Source: DASPSM01 sp036008465 (GTDB taxonomy: Bacteria > Planctomycetota > Planctomycetia > Planctomycetales > Planctomycetaceae). From it: a stretch of 64,000 nt of DNA. Each line of letters starts with the position of its first letter. Position 1 is the stretch's first letter. The DNA is taken from NCBI GenBank assembly GCA_036008465.1, contig DASYNP010000031.1, forward strand, positions 1-64,000, in the 5' to 3' direction. Position numbers and translations under genes: made by a program. Positions 1 to 7,687 of this stretch are shown in pieces. The notes beneath the pieces were generated by a model. It saw nothing but the letters and a program-made list of their open reading frames with translations, did not search any database and had not been told where the DNA came from.

Positions 1-5
1 CCCGA

Positions 6-78
6 AGCTAGCGGAGGGACTTGAACCCACAACCACCGGTTTACAAAACCGGGGCTCTACCAATTGAGCTACGCTAGC
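6..78 (-). tRNA. tRNA-Thr (anticodon TGT)
   Basis: Read on the minus strand this 73-nt stretch folds as a cloverleaf. The acceptor strands GCTAGCG and CGCTAGC pair perfectly, with T as discriminator base. A D-arm (TAGCTCAATTGGTAGAGC), an anticodon stem CCGGT/ACCGG and a T-arm with GGTTCAAGTCC are all present. The seven-base anticodon loop TTTGTAA places TGT at positions 34-36, so the tRNA reads ACA (Thr). The CCA end is not encoded: the gene is followed by TCGGG. It is transcribed towards the left edge of the window. Confidence 0.95.
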
Positions 79-206
79 GGGCCTGGCTCCTGCGACAAGC
101 TGCTCAATATAGCATGCAACATGTGTGTTGCAAGGGAGAAACGACGCCGCCGGGATCCCGGCCCGGCAACCCTTTCTCGCCTGAGGCCACCGCAGAAAAT
201 CAGACC

Positions 207-239
207 GGCGGCTTGTGTCGGTTGTCCCCACAAGTCGCC
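207..239 (-). terminator. possible terminator of the sigma factor gene
   Basis: About 30 nt past the stop codon of the sigma factor gene there is an imperfect hairpin on the minus strand. The arms GGCG-A-CTTGTG and CACAAG-C-CGCC pair with one mismatch and are followed by a weak T-run (GATTTTC). It lies between that gene and the tRNA-Thr gene, which runs the same way. The weak T-tract keeps confidence low. Confidence 0.3.
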
Positions 240-269
240 GTTCTGACGGATTCTTTGAGACGTCAGGGC

Positions 270-1964
270 TTATTCGCCGGGAATCTCCAGCTTGTCGTCC
301 TGGGCAATCTTTCGCAGCTTCCGCAGCGCCCGGGCTTCGAGCTGGCGAATCCGCTCCTTGGTGACCCCCAGCTTCGACCCAACCTGCTCAAGGGTCTGGG
401 GCTCAGCCCCTTGGCTCAAACCATAGCGAAACATGATGATGTCCTTTTCCCGCTCATCAAGCTGGTCCAGGATTTCCATGATCATCTGCCGCTGCCGCTG
501 GTTGACCAACTCCTCGCGGAACTGGTCGCCCCGGTGCTCGGTCGAGTGCTGGAAGACTTCGTCTTTGCCCGTGCGGAACCGCTCCAACAGGCTGTGCTCG
601 GCCGGGATCGACCGCGCGAAGTTTTTCATGATGGCCCACGTGGCATACGTCGAGAACTTGTTCCCCTTCGTGTAATCGAATTTCTCGATCGCCCGAATCA
701 GGGACATGTTCCCGTCGCTGACCATCTCGAAAAAGTTGCTCGTCGGCTTGATGTGCCGCTTGGCGATCGAAACAACCAGCCGCAGATTGCTGCGAATCAG
801 GAAGTTTTTGATCTCCACGGCCTGATCGAGAAGCCGCTCGATCGCGTCCATGTCCTTGGTGTGCGGACGCTGTTTGTTGAGCTTCTCCCGCAGGCGGGAC
901 GCCTTGAACTTCAGGAAGTTCATCTTGCGGAAGTAATAGGCTTCCTGCTCGCGGTTCAAGAGCGGGATCGAATACAGACTGGCCAGATACGGAGGCAACC
1001 CCGGCGGAGCCTTAACCCGTCCTTCGAACCTCGCGGTCTCCGGCGGCGGGCCGAGGATCGTCGTTTCCACATAGGGCCTATGGAACTCCGGGCTGTCCAT
1101 GAACTCGATCGGCTGATCGAGCAGGCGGTGAGCCCGCATTTCCGAAATGATGCGGTAAACGCTGGCCTTCGTGCGACAATATTGGCGCGCAAGCCGAGCG
1201 GCCGGAACGCCTCGGCGGCTGCTCCGGTAGATTTCCTTCTTCTGCTCATCGGACAACGGTGTCGAAGCAAAGGGGAACACGGCGCTCTCCGGGTGCTCGC
1301 GGTCGTGATTCTTGAGCGTGTAGCGGATCGTCTCTGGTGAACGTCTCAGTTTTCGTGCCAATCGACGGGCAACCTCGGACGGACATCCGCCGTACCGAGC
1401 CAACCGCCGAGCCCGCTCCACGATTTCCTCCCGCTCCCACGCAGACAACTGGCTGAACCGGCTGCTGCGACGAACTTCGTCGGCATGGCGTTGGACAAAC
1501 GTGTCGACGCTCGACTTTAAAAAGCCGATCCGCTTGCGCTTGCCAAACTTGAACCGGCGGCTGATCAGCCCCCGATCTCTCCACCGATCCACTGTCTTGG
1601 TCGAGACGTTGAACCGCCGACTGATCTCGTCTACGGTCAGCACCGGCTCATCAACGTTCAAAACGTCCAAGTCGGTGCTGTCCGACAGATCCTCAACAAA
1701 GCACCGCAAATCGTGGACCGCATCCTCTCCCTGGATGACGAGGTCCGGGTACATCTCTGGACGGAACGTGGTAACCTTCTCACAAATCTCGTGATACGGG
1801 TACGCCCTAGCGGGATCGAGTTCGCGCACCAACCGCTCAGCTCGCCTGATCTGCGTCAGCCGCACATCGCGCGGCGCGTATCGGACTTGTTGATCCGTCA
1901 ACTGTTTCATGACGGGGTGGCAATATCGCGACGCTTTCATCACGCCCTCCCCCCATTGTGCCAA
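270..1964 (-). CDS. sigma-70 family RNA polymerase sigma factor with long N-terminal DNA-binding region
   Basis: The 564-residue protein has sigma region 2 at about residues 386-455, including NLRLVVSIAKRH and the core motif YATWAIMKNFARSI. A canonical region 4 helix-turn-helix lies at about 497-553 (LDEREKDIIMFRYGLS, then GVTKERIRQLEARALRKLR). Between them lie only about 40 residues, so region 3 is short or missing. The N-terminal half is unusual. Residues 108-158 form an excisionase/MerR-like HTH (LTVDEISRRFNVSTKTVDRW), and two further HTH-like segments appear at about 178-220 and 238-280. The start is uncertain: Met1, Met9 (1940) and Met19 (1910) are all possible. It is probably a planctomycete-specific alternative or secondary primary-type sigma factor. 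The promoter it recognises cannot be told from the sequence. Confidence 0.9.
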   Translation of the reverse strand: MAQWGEGVMKASRYCHPVMKQLTDQQVRYAPRDVRLTQIRRAERLVRELDPARAYPYHEICEKVTTFRPEMYPDLVIQGEDAVHDLRCFVEDLSDSTDLDVLNVDEPVLTVDEISRRFNVSTKTVDRWRDRGLISRRFKFGKRKRIGFLKSSVDTFVQRHADEVRRSSRFSQLSAWEREEIVERARRLARYGGCPSEVARRLARKLRRSPETIRYTLKNHDREHPESAVFPFASTPLSDEQKKEIYRSSRRGVPAARLARQYCRTKASVYRIISEMRAHRLLDQPIEFMDSPEFHRPYVETTILGPPPETARFEGRVKAPPGLPPYLASLYSIPLLNREQEAYYFRKMNFLKFKASRLREKLNKQRPHTKDMDAIERLLDQAVEIKNFLIRSNLRLVVSIAKRHIKPTSNFFEMVSDGNMSLIRAIEKFDYTKGNKFSTYATWAIMKNFARSIPAEHSLLERFRTGKDEVFQHSTEHRGDQFREELVNQRQRQMIMEILDQLDEREKDIIMFRYGLSQGAEPQTLEQVGSKLGVTKERIRQLEARALRKLRKIAQDDKLEIPGE

Positions 1965-2456
1965 TCTGTGAATCGCTTGAGCTTTACCTGCTCCGGGTGC
2001 AAAATTTTTTGCTCAAACGGTTTGTGACCTAAATGACTCGAAAAACTTGACTTAGACGCGGGCCGGCCTGCCCCGGAACCCGAGCCCAGTGCGTCCTAGC
2101 TGTAATTACGCAGATCTTAGATGTAACTTGAACAAAAAAGTTCGCATGCAAACGAATTTCTGAAAATACCGATGGACGGAATACTGTACAAATGTATCAA
2201 CCAGCCATCGACCTGTCCAGTTCGATTCATGAGCGATCTTCGCGCGGCCATCTGTGGCTCGCCCAACCGGCCGGTAGCGAAGCCGGTGGGAGCAGGTGCC
2301 CCCCCTCAGAGTCGCCAAAAAAGCCGACTCATTGAGGTGAGAGACGTGCTCGAATCGCGCCCTAATATTTAAGACGTCGAAAGGCGCGCGATTGATCTCG
2401 AAAAACTGCCGCGACAACTCGAGATTTGAGTGAATTCCCGCGCAGCACGCTCGGCA
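1965..2456. other. 492-bp region without a recognisable gene
   Basis: No open frame here looks like a real protein; those of 60-103 codons have no family features. It holds the likely promoter region of the sigma factor gene. It also holds the palindrome-containing site at 2174-2203, which matches the one upstream of imuA. About 115 bp downstream of that site is a small inverted repeat (GAGTCG/CGACTC at 2309-2330). A small RNA could be encoded here, but nothing proves it. Confidence 0.5.
2174..2203 (+). promoter_or_regulatory. LexA-box-like site, twin of the imuA operator
   Basis: Positions 2175-2197 read GACGGAATAC-TG-TACAAATGTAT. The block upstream of imuA (33697-33719) is the same except for two bases (GA for TG). 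The core TACA-AA-TGTA is palindromic. A -35-like TGGACG and a -10-like TATCAA, 16 bp apart, flank it as in the imuA copy, so the implied transcription is rightward. No recognisable gene follows; the nearest coding region is the 3' end of an opposing gene. The similarity is directly visible. Control by LexA is inferred. Confidence 0.45.
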
Positions 2457-2915
2457 TCAGGCGGGAACACCGCGAACCCGCAGCAGACTGGAAATCGCCA
2501 CGATCGCGAACGCCACGACGATCAGCACAAGCAGCCAGGTCTTGCGCCCCTGGCGGAGTCCCGCAAACGCAGCCGAGCGGCCGACGAGCGCTTCGGCCAA
2601 GAAGAAAACGCCGAACGCCGCCACGATTTTGATTCCCATCAGCATGTGATAGAGCTTGTCGCCGTGATGCTGAGGGACGGCCACGACGAGGTAGTTGTAG
2701 AAACCTGTGAGGAGGAACAGAACAATCCCGGCGCGGACGAATTTCCGCCAGTTTGCGGTCACGAGTTCCCGCAATCGGTCATGCTCCGCCTGCGGAAGCT
2801 GCTCGGCATTGGGCGTCAGCACAAAGCGGATAAAAACCGTTCCGCCTACCAGCACGATTGCCGTCGAGACATGCAGCCATCGCGAGGCGACATTGACGAG
2901 ATCAAGCAATTCCAT
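2457..2915 (-). CDS. small four-helix integral membrane protein, CopD-like
   Basis: This 152-residue protein starts at MELLDLVNVASRWLH; a longer frame runs upstream to 2957 but adds an unlikely N-terminus. It has four hydrophobic segments: around 12-30 (HVSTAIVLVGGTVFI), 58-75 (AGIVLFLLTGFYNYLVV), 90-108 (GIKIVAAFGVFFLAEAL) and near the C-terminus (LLVLIVVAFAIVAISSLL). The layout, with a histidine in the first helix, resembles CopD-type or related small membrane proteins of unknown function. No metal-binding loop is evident, so the family call is tentative. It is divergent from the EEP hydrolase gene, with about 100 bp between the starts. Confidence 0.6.
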   Translation of the reverse strand: MELLDLVNVASRWLHVSTAIVLVGGTVFIRFVLTPNAEQLPQAEHDRLRELVTANWRKFVRAGIVLFLLTGFYNYLVVAVPQHHGDKLYHMLMGIKIVAAFGVFFLAEALVGRSAAFAGLRQGRKTWLLVLIVVAFAIVAISSLLRVRGVPA

Positions 2916-3019
2916 GGATACGGCCCTGTGAGCACTTCCGAAATTTGGTTCCGACATGATAGCGTCGTCGATCGACCGAGTCGCCCCGCAGGACTTGCTT
3001 GCGACTGACCACTCACGTT

Positions 3020-3772
3020 ATGCGAATTCTCAGCTACAACATCCATAAAGGCATCGGCGGCCGCGATCGCCGCTATCGGTTTGGACGCGTCTTAGCGGTC
3101 ATCGAGGCGGTCAACCCGGACATTGTCTGCCTGCAGGAAGTCGACCGCAACGTCCGCCGCTCGCGCTACCACGATCAGCCGCAGCTGCTCGTTGAATACT
3201 TCGGCGACCGGCAGCCGCTCTACCAGATGAACGTGCGGCTCAAGGAAGGGGGCTACGGCAACCTGGTGCTTACCCGTTGGCCGCTGCAGGCGCATCATCA
3301 CATTTCACTGCGGCACGAAGAACGCAAGCCTCGCGGAGCCCAACTCGCGGTGATCGAAACTCCCGAGGGGCTGTTGCACCTCGTGCATTGGCATCTGGGA
3401 CTGGCCGAGCGCGAGCGGCGCTGGCAAGTCCGTCACCTGCTGGGCCACTCGCTGTTTCGGGCGGCTGAAAACCTGCCCACCTTATTGATCGGCGACTCGA
3501 ACGACTGGCGGAACCGGCTGCAGTCGGGAGTGCTCGGGCCGCACGGATTTCAGCAGGTCACAACGCCCATCTCGAGATTCCGGACATTCCCTTCCTATCT
3601 CGCGATGGGCTCGCTGGACAAAGCGTTTGTCCGCGGTGAGATTTCGATCCGCCAGGCGCGCGTGATTCGGAGCCGCCTCGCGCGGATCGCGTCGGATCAT
3701 CTGCCGCTGATCATCGACTTTCATCTGAACCACCAAAAGTCCACACGGACAGGCAACGGCGAGCCCTCTTAA
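3020..3772 (+). CDS. endonuclease/exonuclease/phosphatase (EEP) family protein
   Basis: The 250-residue protein has the EEP superfamily order of motifs: MRILSYNIHKGIGG at the N-terminus, DIVCLQEVDRN carrying the metal-binding Glu, LVHWHLGLAERERR in the middle, IGDSNDW near residue 165, and a C-terminal SDHLPLIIDF with the catalytic Asp-His. These residues coordinate Mg2+ and attack a phosphodiester. Family members include DNases, sphingomyelinase-like enzymes and inositol phosphatases, and the substrate cannot be assigned. ATG at 3020 is preferred over the upstream TTG-type start at 2999 because the first beta-strand begins there. No signal peptide is seen, so a cytoplasmic location is likely. 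Confidence 0.85.
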   Translation: MRILSYNIHKGIGGRDRRYRFGRVLAVIEAVNPDIVCLQEVDRNVRRSRYHDQPQLLVEYFGDRQPLYQMNVRLKEGGYGNLVLTRWPLQAHHHISLRHEERKPRGAQLAVIETPEGLLHLVHWHLGLAERERRWQVRHLLGHSLFRAAENLPTLLIGDSNDWRNRLQSGVLGPHGFQQVTTPISRFRTFPSYLAMGSLDKAFVRGEISIRQARVIRSRLARIASDHLPLIIDFHLNHQKSTRTGNGEPS

Positions 3773-3789
3773 TCCGCTCCCTAAAGAAA

Positions 3790-3813
3790 AAGACCGCCGA
3801 AACCGGCGGTCTT
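3790..3813 (-). terminator. rho-independent terminator of the cytochrome gene
   Basis: A perfect 9-bp inverted repeat (AAGACCGCC/GGCGGTCTT) with a six-base loop is followed on the minus strand by TTTTCTTTAG. It lies about 70 bp past the stop codon of the exported cytochrome gene. It also lies 17 bp past the stop of the converging EEP gene, so it may serve both, but the T-tract is on the minus-strand side. Confidence 0.75.
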
Positions 3814-3883
3814 GGTCCGAATTCGAGCGTGCGGACGCCGCGGCCGAACCGCAACTGTTGGAGCACGTCTATTCGAGCAATGA

Positions 3884-4258
3884 CTACTTCGAAGGAAGCT
3901 CGTTGGCGTCGAGCAGATCCCCGAAGGTCTTGCCGTCCGCGTTCTTCTCCTTGGCGGCCGTTTTGAGGGCATCCACGAAGTCCGCCTTCTTCTTCAAGGT
4001 GAGGTTCTTTTTGCCCTCAAGCGCCTTCACGATCGCCTTGCCATAGTCGTTTCGATTGGTCTTCTTGGGGCCGACATGGCAGACGTTGCACTTGACCGAG
4101 TTCTTCACGTCATTTTTTTCGGCGACGGTGGGATAGGTTTGCATCCACATCCCGAGGTATTGAGGCCGGGCCTCGGCGTTGCGGGCTGACATCAGGCACA
4201 CGATTCCAGCCAACGTCAGCACCAATCCGGCGACGGCCTTGAGAGACAACTTCAACAT
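3884..4258 (-). CDS. small exported c-type cytochrome-like protein
   Basis: The 124-residue protein begins with a signal peptide (two Lys, a hydrophobic stretch to about residue 22, AEA before residue 31). It contains a single heme c attachment motif C57-N-V-C60-H61. The rest is very Lys-rich (KGKKNLTLKKKADF and similar), with no obvious distal Met ligand placed as in class I cytochromes. It is probably a periplasmic monoheme electron carrier or a heme-binding domain of a planctomycete-specific family. It stands alone and ends at a good intrinsic terminator. Its redox partner is unknown. Confidence 0.7.
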   Translation of the reverse strand: MLKLSLKAVAGLVLTLAGIVCLMSARNAEARPQYLGMWMQTYPTVAEKNDVKNSVKCNVCHVGPKKTNRNDYGKAIVKALEGKKNLTLKKKADFVDALKTAAKEKNADGKTFGDLLDANELPSK

Positions 4259-4582
4259 CGACGATTTCCTCCGGTTCAGGAATCACAGAGCCCGACGGTC
4301 AACGTCACGTCCCACCGGCTGCGATTCGAACCAGCGAAACATCGGACCAACACCGCGGCACGGCGATCGCAAGATCGGCCGAAATCGGGCTTTATCAGGG
4401 AACGATTAGACCCCTCGGGCGAAAAGGTGTCAACCGCACGCGTAAAGGGTCCTACATGTGCCGCGGATCGGCCACATTTTCAGCCGAGCCAAGAATTCCT
4501 GTCGTTTATCGAATTCCTGCTCAGCCCCCCATTACACTGGGTAGATCGCCCCAATTGACAGTACTTGCAAGGTAGAACGCCG
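4259..4582. other. 324-bp divergent intergenic region
   Basis: This lies between the divergent cytochrome and serine hydrolase genes and should hold both promoters. A TTGACA hexamer is present at 4555-4560 but lies too close to the downstream start to be convincing as its -35 element. I see no RNA gene or clear operator. Confidence 0.4.
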
Positions 4583-6652
4583 ATGGGCCGCTTCATTTCT
4601 TGGTTGATTCTGCTCGCCCTCACGATCGCAATCGTGTCGTCAGCACCGGTGGTGGCATCCGAGCCGGCGCCCCCAAAAATGCCCTCCCCGAAGTCGCCAG
4701 ACACGCCCCCGTCGAAGCCGACGGACAAACCGACGCCGACTCTGGTACCGAAGGCGGTTGAGTCGCCGCCGAAGCAGATTGCTAAGACAGCGGCGAAGCC
4801 AGCCGCGAAGTCCCATCCGGTCGCCGACGCCAACGATCTCGAGGCGTTTTTCGACGGCGCGCTTTTGGTGCAGCTCGAATCCAAGCACATTGCGGGGGCC
4901 GTGGTGGCGGTTGTCGTCGGCGACAAGCTCCTGTTTGCCAAAGGGTACGGCTATGCGGATGTGGAAACGCATAAACCGGTCGATCCGCAAACTACGATGT
5001 TCCGCGTTGGCTCGGTGACAAAGCTATTTACCTGGACGGCCGTTATGCAGCTGGTCGAGGAGGGCAAGCTCGATCTCGATGCCGACGTCAACACCTATCT
5101 CAAGGGAACTGGGGTGCAGATTCCGGCCGCATTCGACAAGCCGATCACGCTCAAGAATTTGCTTACCCACACGCCGGGCTTTGAGGATCGGGTCATCGGA
5201 CTGTTCGCGCATCATGCCAGCGACGTCAAGCCACTGGCGGAAGTGCTCAAGAACGACATTCCGGCGCGCGTGCGTCCGCCAGGTGTGGTGTCGGCCTATT
5301 CCAACCACGGAACGGCCCTGGCCGGTCTGGTCGTCTCGTCAGTCTCGGGGAAAACCTGGGAGGAGGTCGTCGAGCAACGGTTACTCAACCCGCTCGCGAT
5401 GAAAAACACGCTGGTTCGGCAGCCAGACAAGCTGCCCGACACGATGTCGAAGGCCTACAAGTGGGAGGGGGGGCGATTCAAGGAGGAAGGATTCGAATAC
5501 GTTCCGCTGGCGCCGGCTGGCGCGATGAGCGCCTCAGCCGCTGACATGGCCCACTTTTTGATCGCCCACTTGAACGACGGAAAATACGACGGCACCCAGA
5601 TTCTCAAGCCCGAGACGGCCCGCCGCATGCGCGAGCGGCTCTTCGCCCCCGATCCGAAAGCCGACGCGATGTGCTACGGCTTCTGGGAACTGAATCGCAA
5701 CAGCCAGCGCATTATCCACCATGGCGGCGACACGCTGATGTTTCACACGCTGTTCGCGATGATCCCCGCGCAGAAAGTTGGGCTCTTCGTGTCGTACAAC
5801 ACGGACCACGCGGGCGGCGCCCGTGAGGACCTTCTCTTCGCGTTTCTCGATCGATATTTTCCCACTTCCGACGAGCCGCGGGTGAAATCGAGTACTGATG
5901 TCGCTGCGCTCAAGCGGTTCGAGGGGGAATATGGCGCGTCGCGTCAGTCGCAGACGACGTACGCCAAACTGGGCTCTTTGCTGCAAACCTTCACCGTCAC
6001 TGCCAACAGCGACGGAACGCTCTCAGCCGGGAGCGCCGAACCTCGGCGATACGTCCAGGTCGAGCCGCTGGTGTTTCGCGAACTCGATGGGCGGCGCAAG
6101 CTGATCTTTCATGAGGACGACCAAGGGCATATCACGCAAATCTATTTGGCAGACGTGCCGGCCGTCGCCTTAATCCGCGAAACTGGTGTGAATCAGCCGC
6201 GCTACCATCAAGGACTTTTGGCAGCTTGCGCGACGCTGTTTCTGACGGCTTTCGTCTTCTGGCCCGTCCTGGCCTTCGCGCGCCGTGGATCGAAAGCGAC
6301 GCGGTTCCCTCGTTCGTTCCTTTCGGGCCTGATCTCGTTCGTGGGCTGGCTGCTGTCGGCCGCGTGTCTCGTCTTTTTGTTCGGTCTCGTGTGGGGATTA
6401 CGCGACCCGGAACAAGTGGTCTACGGCACTCCCCGCGAGATCGAGTACCTACTGCTGGTTCCTCAGGTGTGCGTGGGTCTGGCCGCAATCGCGGTACTTT
6501 GTTCCATCGTCGCCTGGAGTCGAGGTTATTGGCGATTTTCGGGTCGGGTCCATTACACGCTGGTCGCCTTCGCGGGCGTGGCATTCGTCTGGTTCTTGTA
6601 CTACTGGAATCTGCTCAAATTCGGAGCCGAGATTCTCGTCACCAAGTCATGA
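4583..6652 (+). CDS. exported/membrane serine hydrolase, class C beta-lactamase-like
   Basis: The 689-residue protein starts at MGRFISW (ATG 4583; a TTG at 4565 is less likely). A signal peptide or anchor is followed by a Pro/Lys/Ala-rich linker to about residue 80. The catalytic domain has the beta-lactamase/penicillin-binding signatures S144-V-T-K147, Y239-S-N241 and H380-G-G. It resembles the beta-lactamase-related serine hydrolases (Pfam Beta-lactamase) that act as peptidases or esterases more often than on antibiotics. After about residue 530 there are four hydrophobic segments, so the C-terminus is a membrane domain. Its 3' end overlaps the end of the converging lpxK gene by 52 bp. Confidence 0.88.
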   Translation: MGRFISWLILLALTIAIVSSAPVVASEPAPPKMPSPKSPDTPPSKPTDKPTPTLVPKAVESPPKQIAKTAAKPAAKSHPVADANDLEAFFDGALLVQLESKHIAGAVVAVVVGDKLLFAKGYGYADVETHKPVDPQTTMFRVGSVTKLFTWTAVMQLVEEGKLDLDADVNTYLKGTGVQIPAAFDKPITLKNLLTHTPGFEDRVIGLFAHHASDVKPLAEVLKNDIPARVRPPGVVSAYSNHGTALAGLVVSSVSGKTWEEVVEQRLLNPLAMKNTLVRQPDKLPDTMSKAYKWEGGRFKEEGFEYVPLAPAGAMSASAADMAHFLIAHLNDGKYDGTQILKPETARRMRERLFAPDPKADAMCYGFWELNRNSQRIIHHGGDTLMFHTLFAMIPAQKVGLFVSYNTDHAGGAREDLLFAFLDRYFPTSDEPRVKSSTDVAALKRFEGEYGASRQSQTTYAKLGSLLQTFTVTANSDGTLSAGSAEPRRYVQVEPLVFRELDGRRKLIFHEDDQGHITQIYLADVPAVALIRETGVNQPRYHQGLLAACATLFLTAFVFWPVLAFARRGSKATRFPRSFLSGLISFVGWLLSAACLVFLFGLVWGLRDPEQVVYGTPREIEYLLLVPQVCVGLAAIAVLCSIVAWSRGYWRFSGRVHYTLVAFAGVAFVWFLYYWNLLKFGAEILVTKS

Positions 6653-7677
6653 AGCAGCGTGAAGAGGCGCTCCTGCCCGACTGGGAATTCGCCGCGAATC
6701 GTGAACGCCCACAGAGGCACATCGCCGAGCCGGCAACGAGGGATCTTCACAAGATCTTTCTGAGTCGTCACAGCAGCCGAGGCTCGCTGCTCACGGACCC
6801 AAATCGCCAACTCGGCCAGATCCGCGTCCGAGTAGTGATGATGGTCGGGGAACGTGCGAAACGCCGCGACTCGTTCAACTCCGGCGGCGATCAAGGTGCG
6901 ACGAAATCCGTCCGGATTGCCAATTCCGCAGAAGGCCGCGACCGAGCCAAGTGAGTCGATTGCCGCATGGGCTCCGTCGGCATTCACCAGACCGGTCGGC
7001 CGAAATCGTGCTTCAATTGGCGCTTCGTCGCGCCAGAACCCGCGGATTTCGGTGATCAGCCGTGCTTTATCGTTGGCGGAACACTGATCGGCTCGCGTCA
7101 GAATCACCGCATCCGCCCGTCGCAACGAAGCTCGCGGCTCGCGCAATAAACCGCGAGGAAGCAGATGGCCGGCACCCCACGGATCAATCGCGTCGATCAG
7201 CACCAGGTCGAGATCGCGCGCCAGCCGGCGATGCTGGAAACCGTCGTCTAGGACCAAGACTTGCGCGCCGTGGCGATCGCAGGCGACGTGAGCCGACTCA
7301 ATCCGATCGGCTCCTTGCAAATGGGGCACCCCCGGACATAACTGATCGAGGACGAGTTTTTCGTCGTTCGCCGCTCCGACGTGCGGGCGATAACCGCGAC
7401 TGAGAATCGCCGGACGCACGCCGTGCGAGGTAAACCACTCGACGATGGCAGCCACGACGGGAGTCTTGCCGGTCCCTCCGGCAGTCAGGTTGCCGACGCT
7501 CACGACCGGAACTGGGGCGCGATGGGCATGAATCGCACCAACATCGAAGGCCCGGTTTCGAGTGCGAACGGCCGCTCCGTAGAAGAGCGACGCGATGGAG
7601 AGTCCGCCCCGTGCAAGAACCGCGACCGGCCCGCGCGAACGGCCCGAGATCAAATCACGGTGGCTCGGAAAGGTCAC
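6601..7677 (-). CDS. lpxK: tetraacyldisaccharide 4'-kinase LpxK
   Basis: The 358-residue protein matches LpxK, which phosphorylates the 4' position of the lipid A disaccharide precursor at the inner membrane. The N-terminal hydrophobic segment and SVGNLTAGGTGKTP (P-loop at about 67-73) are typical, followed by ILSRGYRP and VLVLDDGFQHRRLARDLDLVLIDA-type motifs. It lies 10 bp downstream of icd on the same strand and is probably cotranscribed. Together with kdsD and the LptC-like gene nearby it supports an LPS-containing outer membrane. The last 52 bp overlap the 3' end of the converging serine hydrolase gene. Confidence 0.93.
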   Translation of the reverse strand: MTFPSHRDLISGRSRGPVAVLARGGLSIASLFYGAAVRTRNRAFDVGAIHAHRAPVPVVSVGNLTAGGTGKTPVVAAIVEWFTSHGVRPAILSRGYRPHVGAANDEKLVLDQLCPGVPHLQGADRIESAHVACDRHGAQVLVLDDGFQHRRLARDLDLVLIDAIDPWGAGHLLPRGLLREPRASLRRADAVILTRADQCSANDKARLITEIRGFWRDEAPIEARFRPTGLVNADGAHAAIDSLGSVAAFCGIGNPDGFRRTLIAAGVERVAAFRTFPDHHHYSDADLAELAIWVREQRASAAVTTQKDLVKIPRCRLGDVPLWAFTIRGEFPVGQERLFTLLHDLVTRISAPNLSRFQ

Positions 7678-7687
7678 GCTCTGCGCG

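Noticed and set aside
114..1340. 408-codon open frame on the plus strand
   Set aside because: Antisense to the sigma factor gene and starts next to the tRNA; composition is not that of a protein family.
2106..2417. 103-codon minus-strand frame in the intergenic region that contains the operator twin
   Set aside because: No ribosome-binding site, no family feature, and it runs across the palindrome and hairpin.
4583..6652. Serine hydrolase considered as an antibiotic resistance beta-lactamase
   Set aside because: The fold has S-x-x-K, Y-x-N and H-x-G, but the membrane C-terminus and linker fit the large serine hydrolase family rather than class C beta-lactamases.
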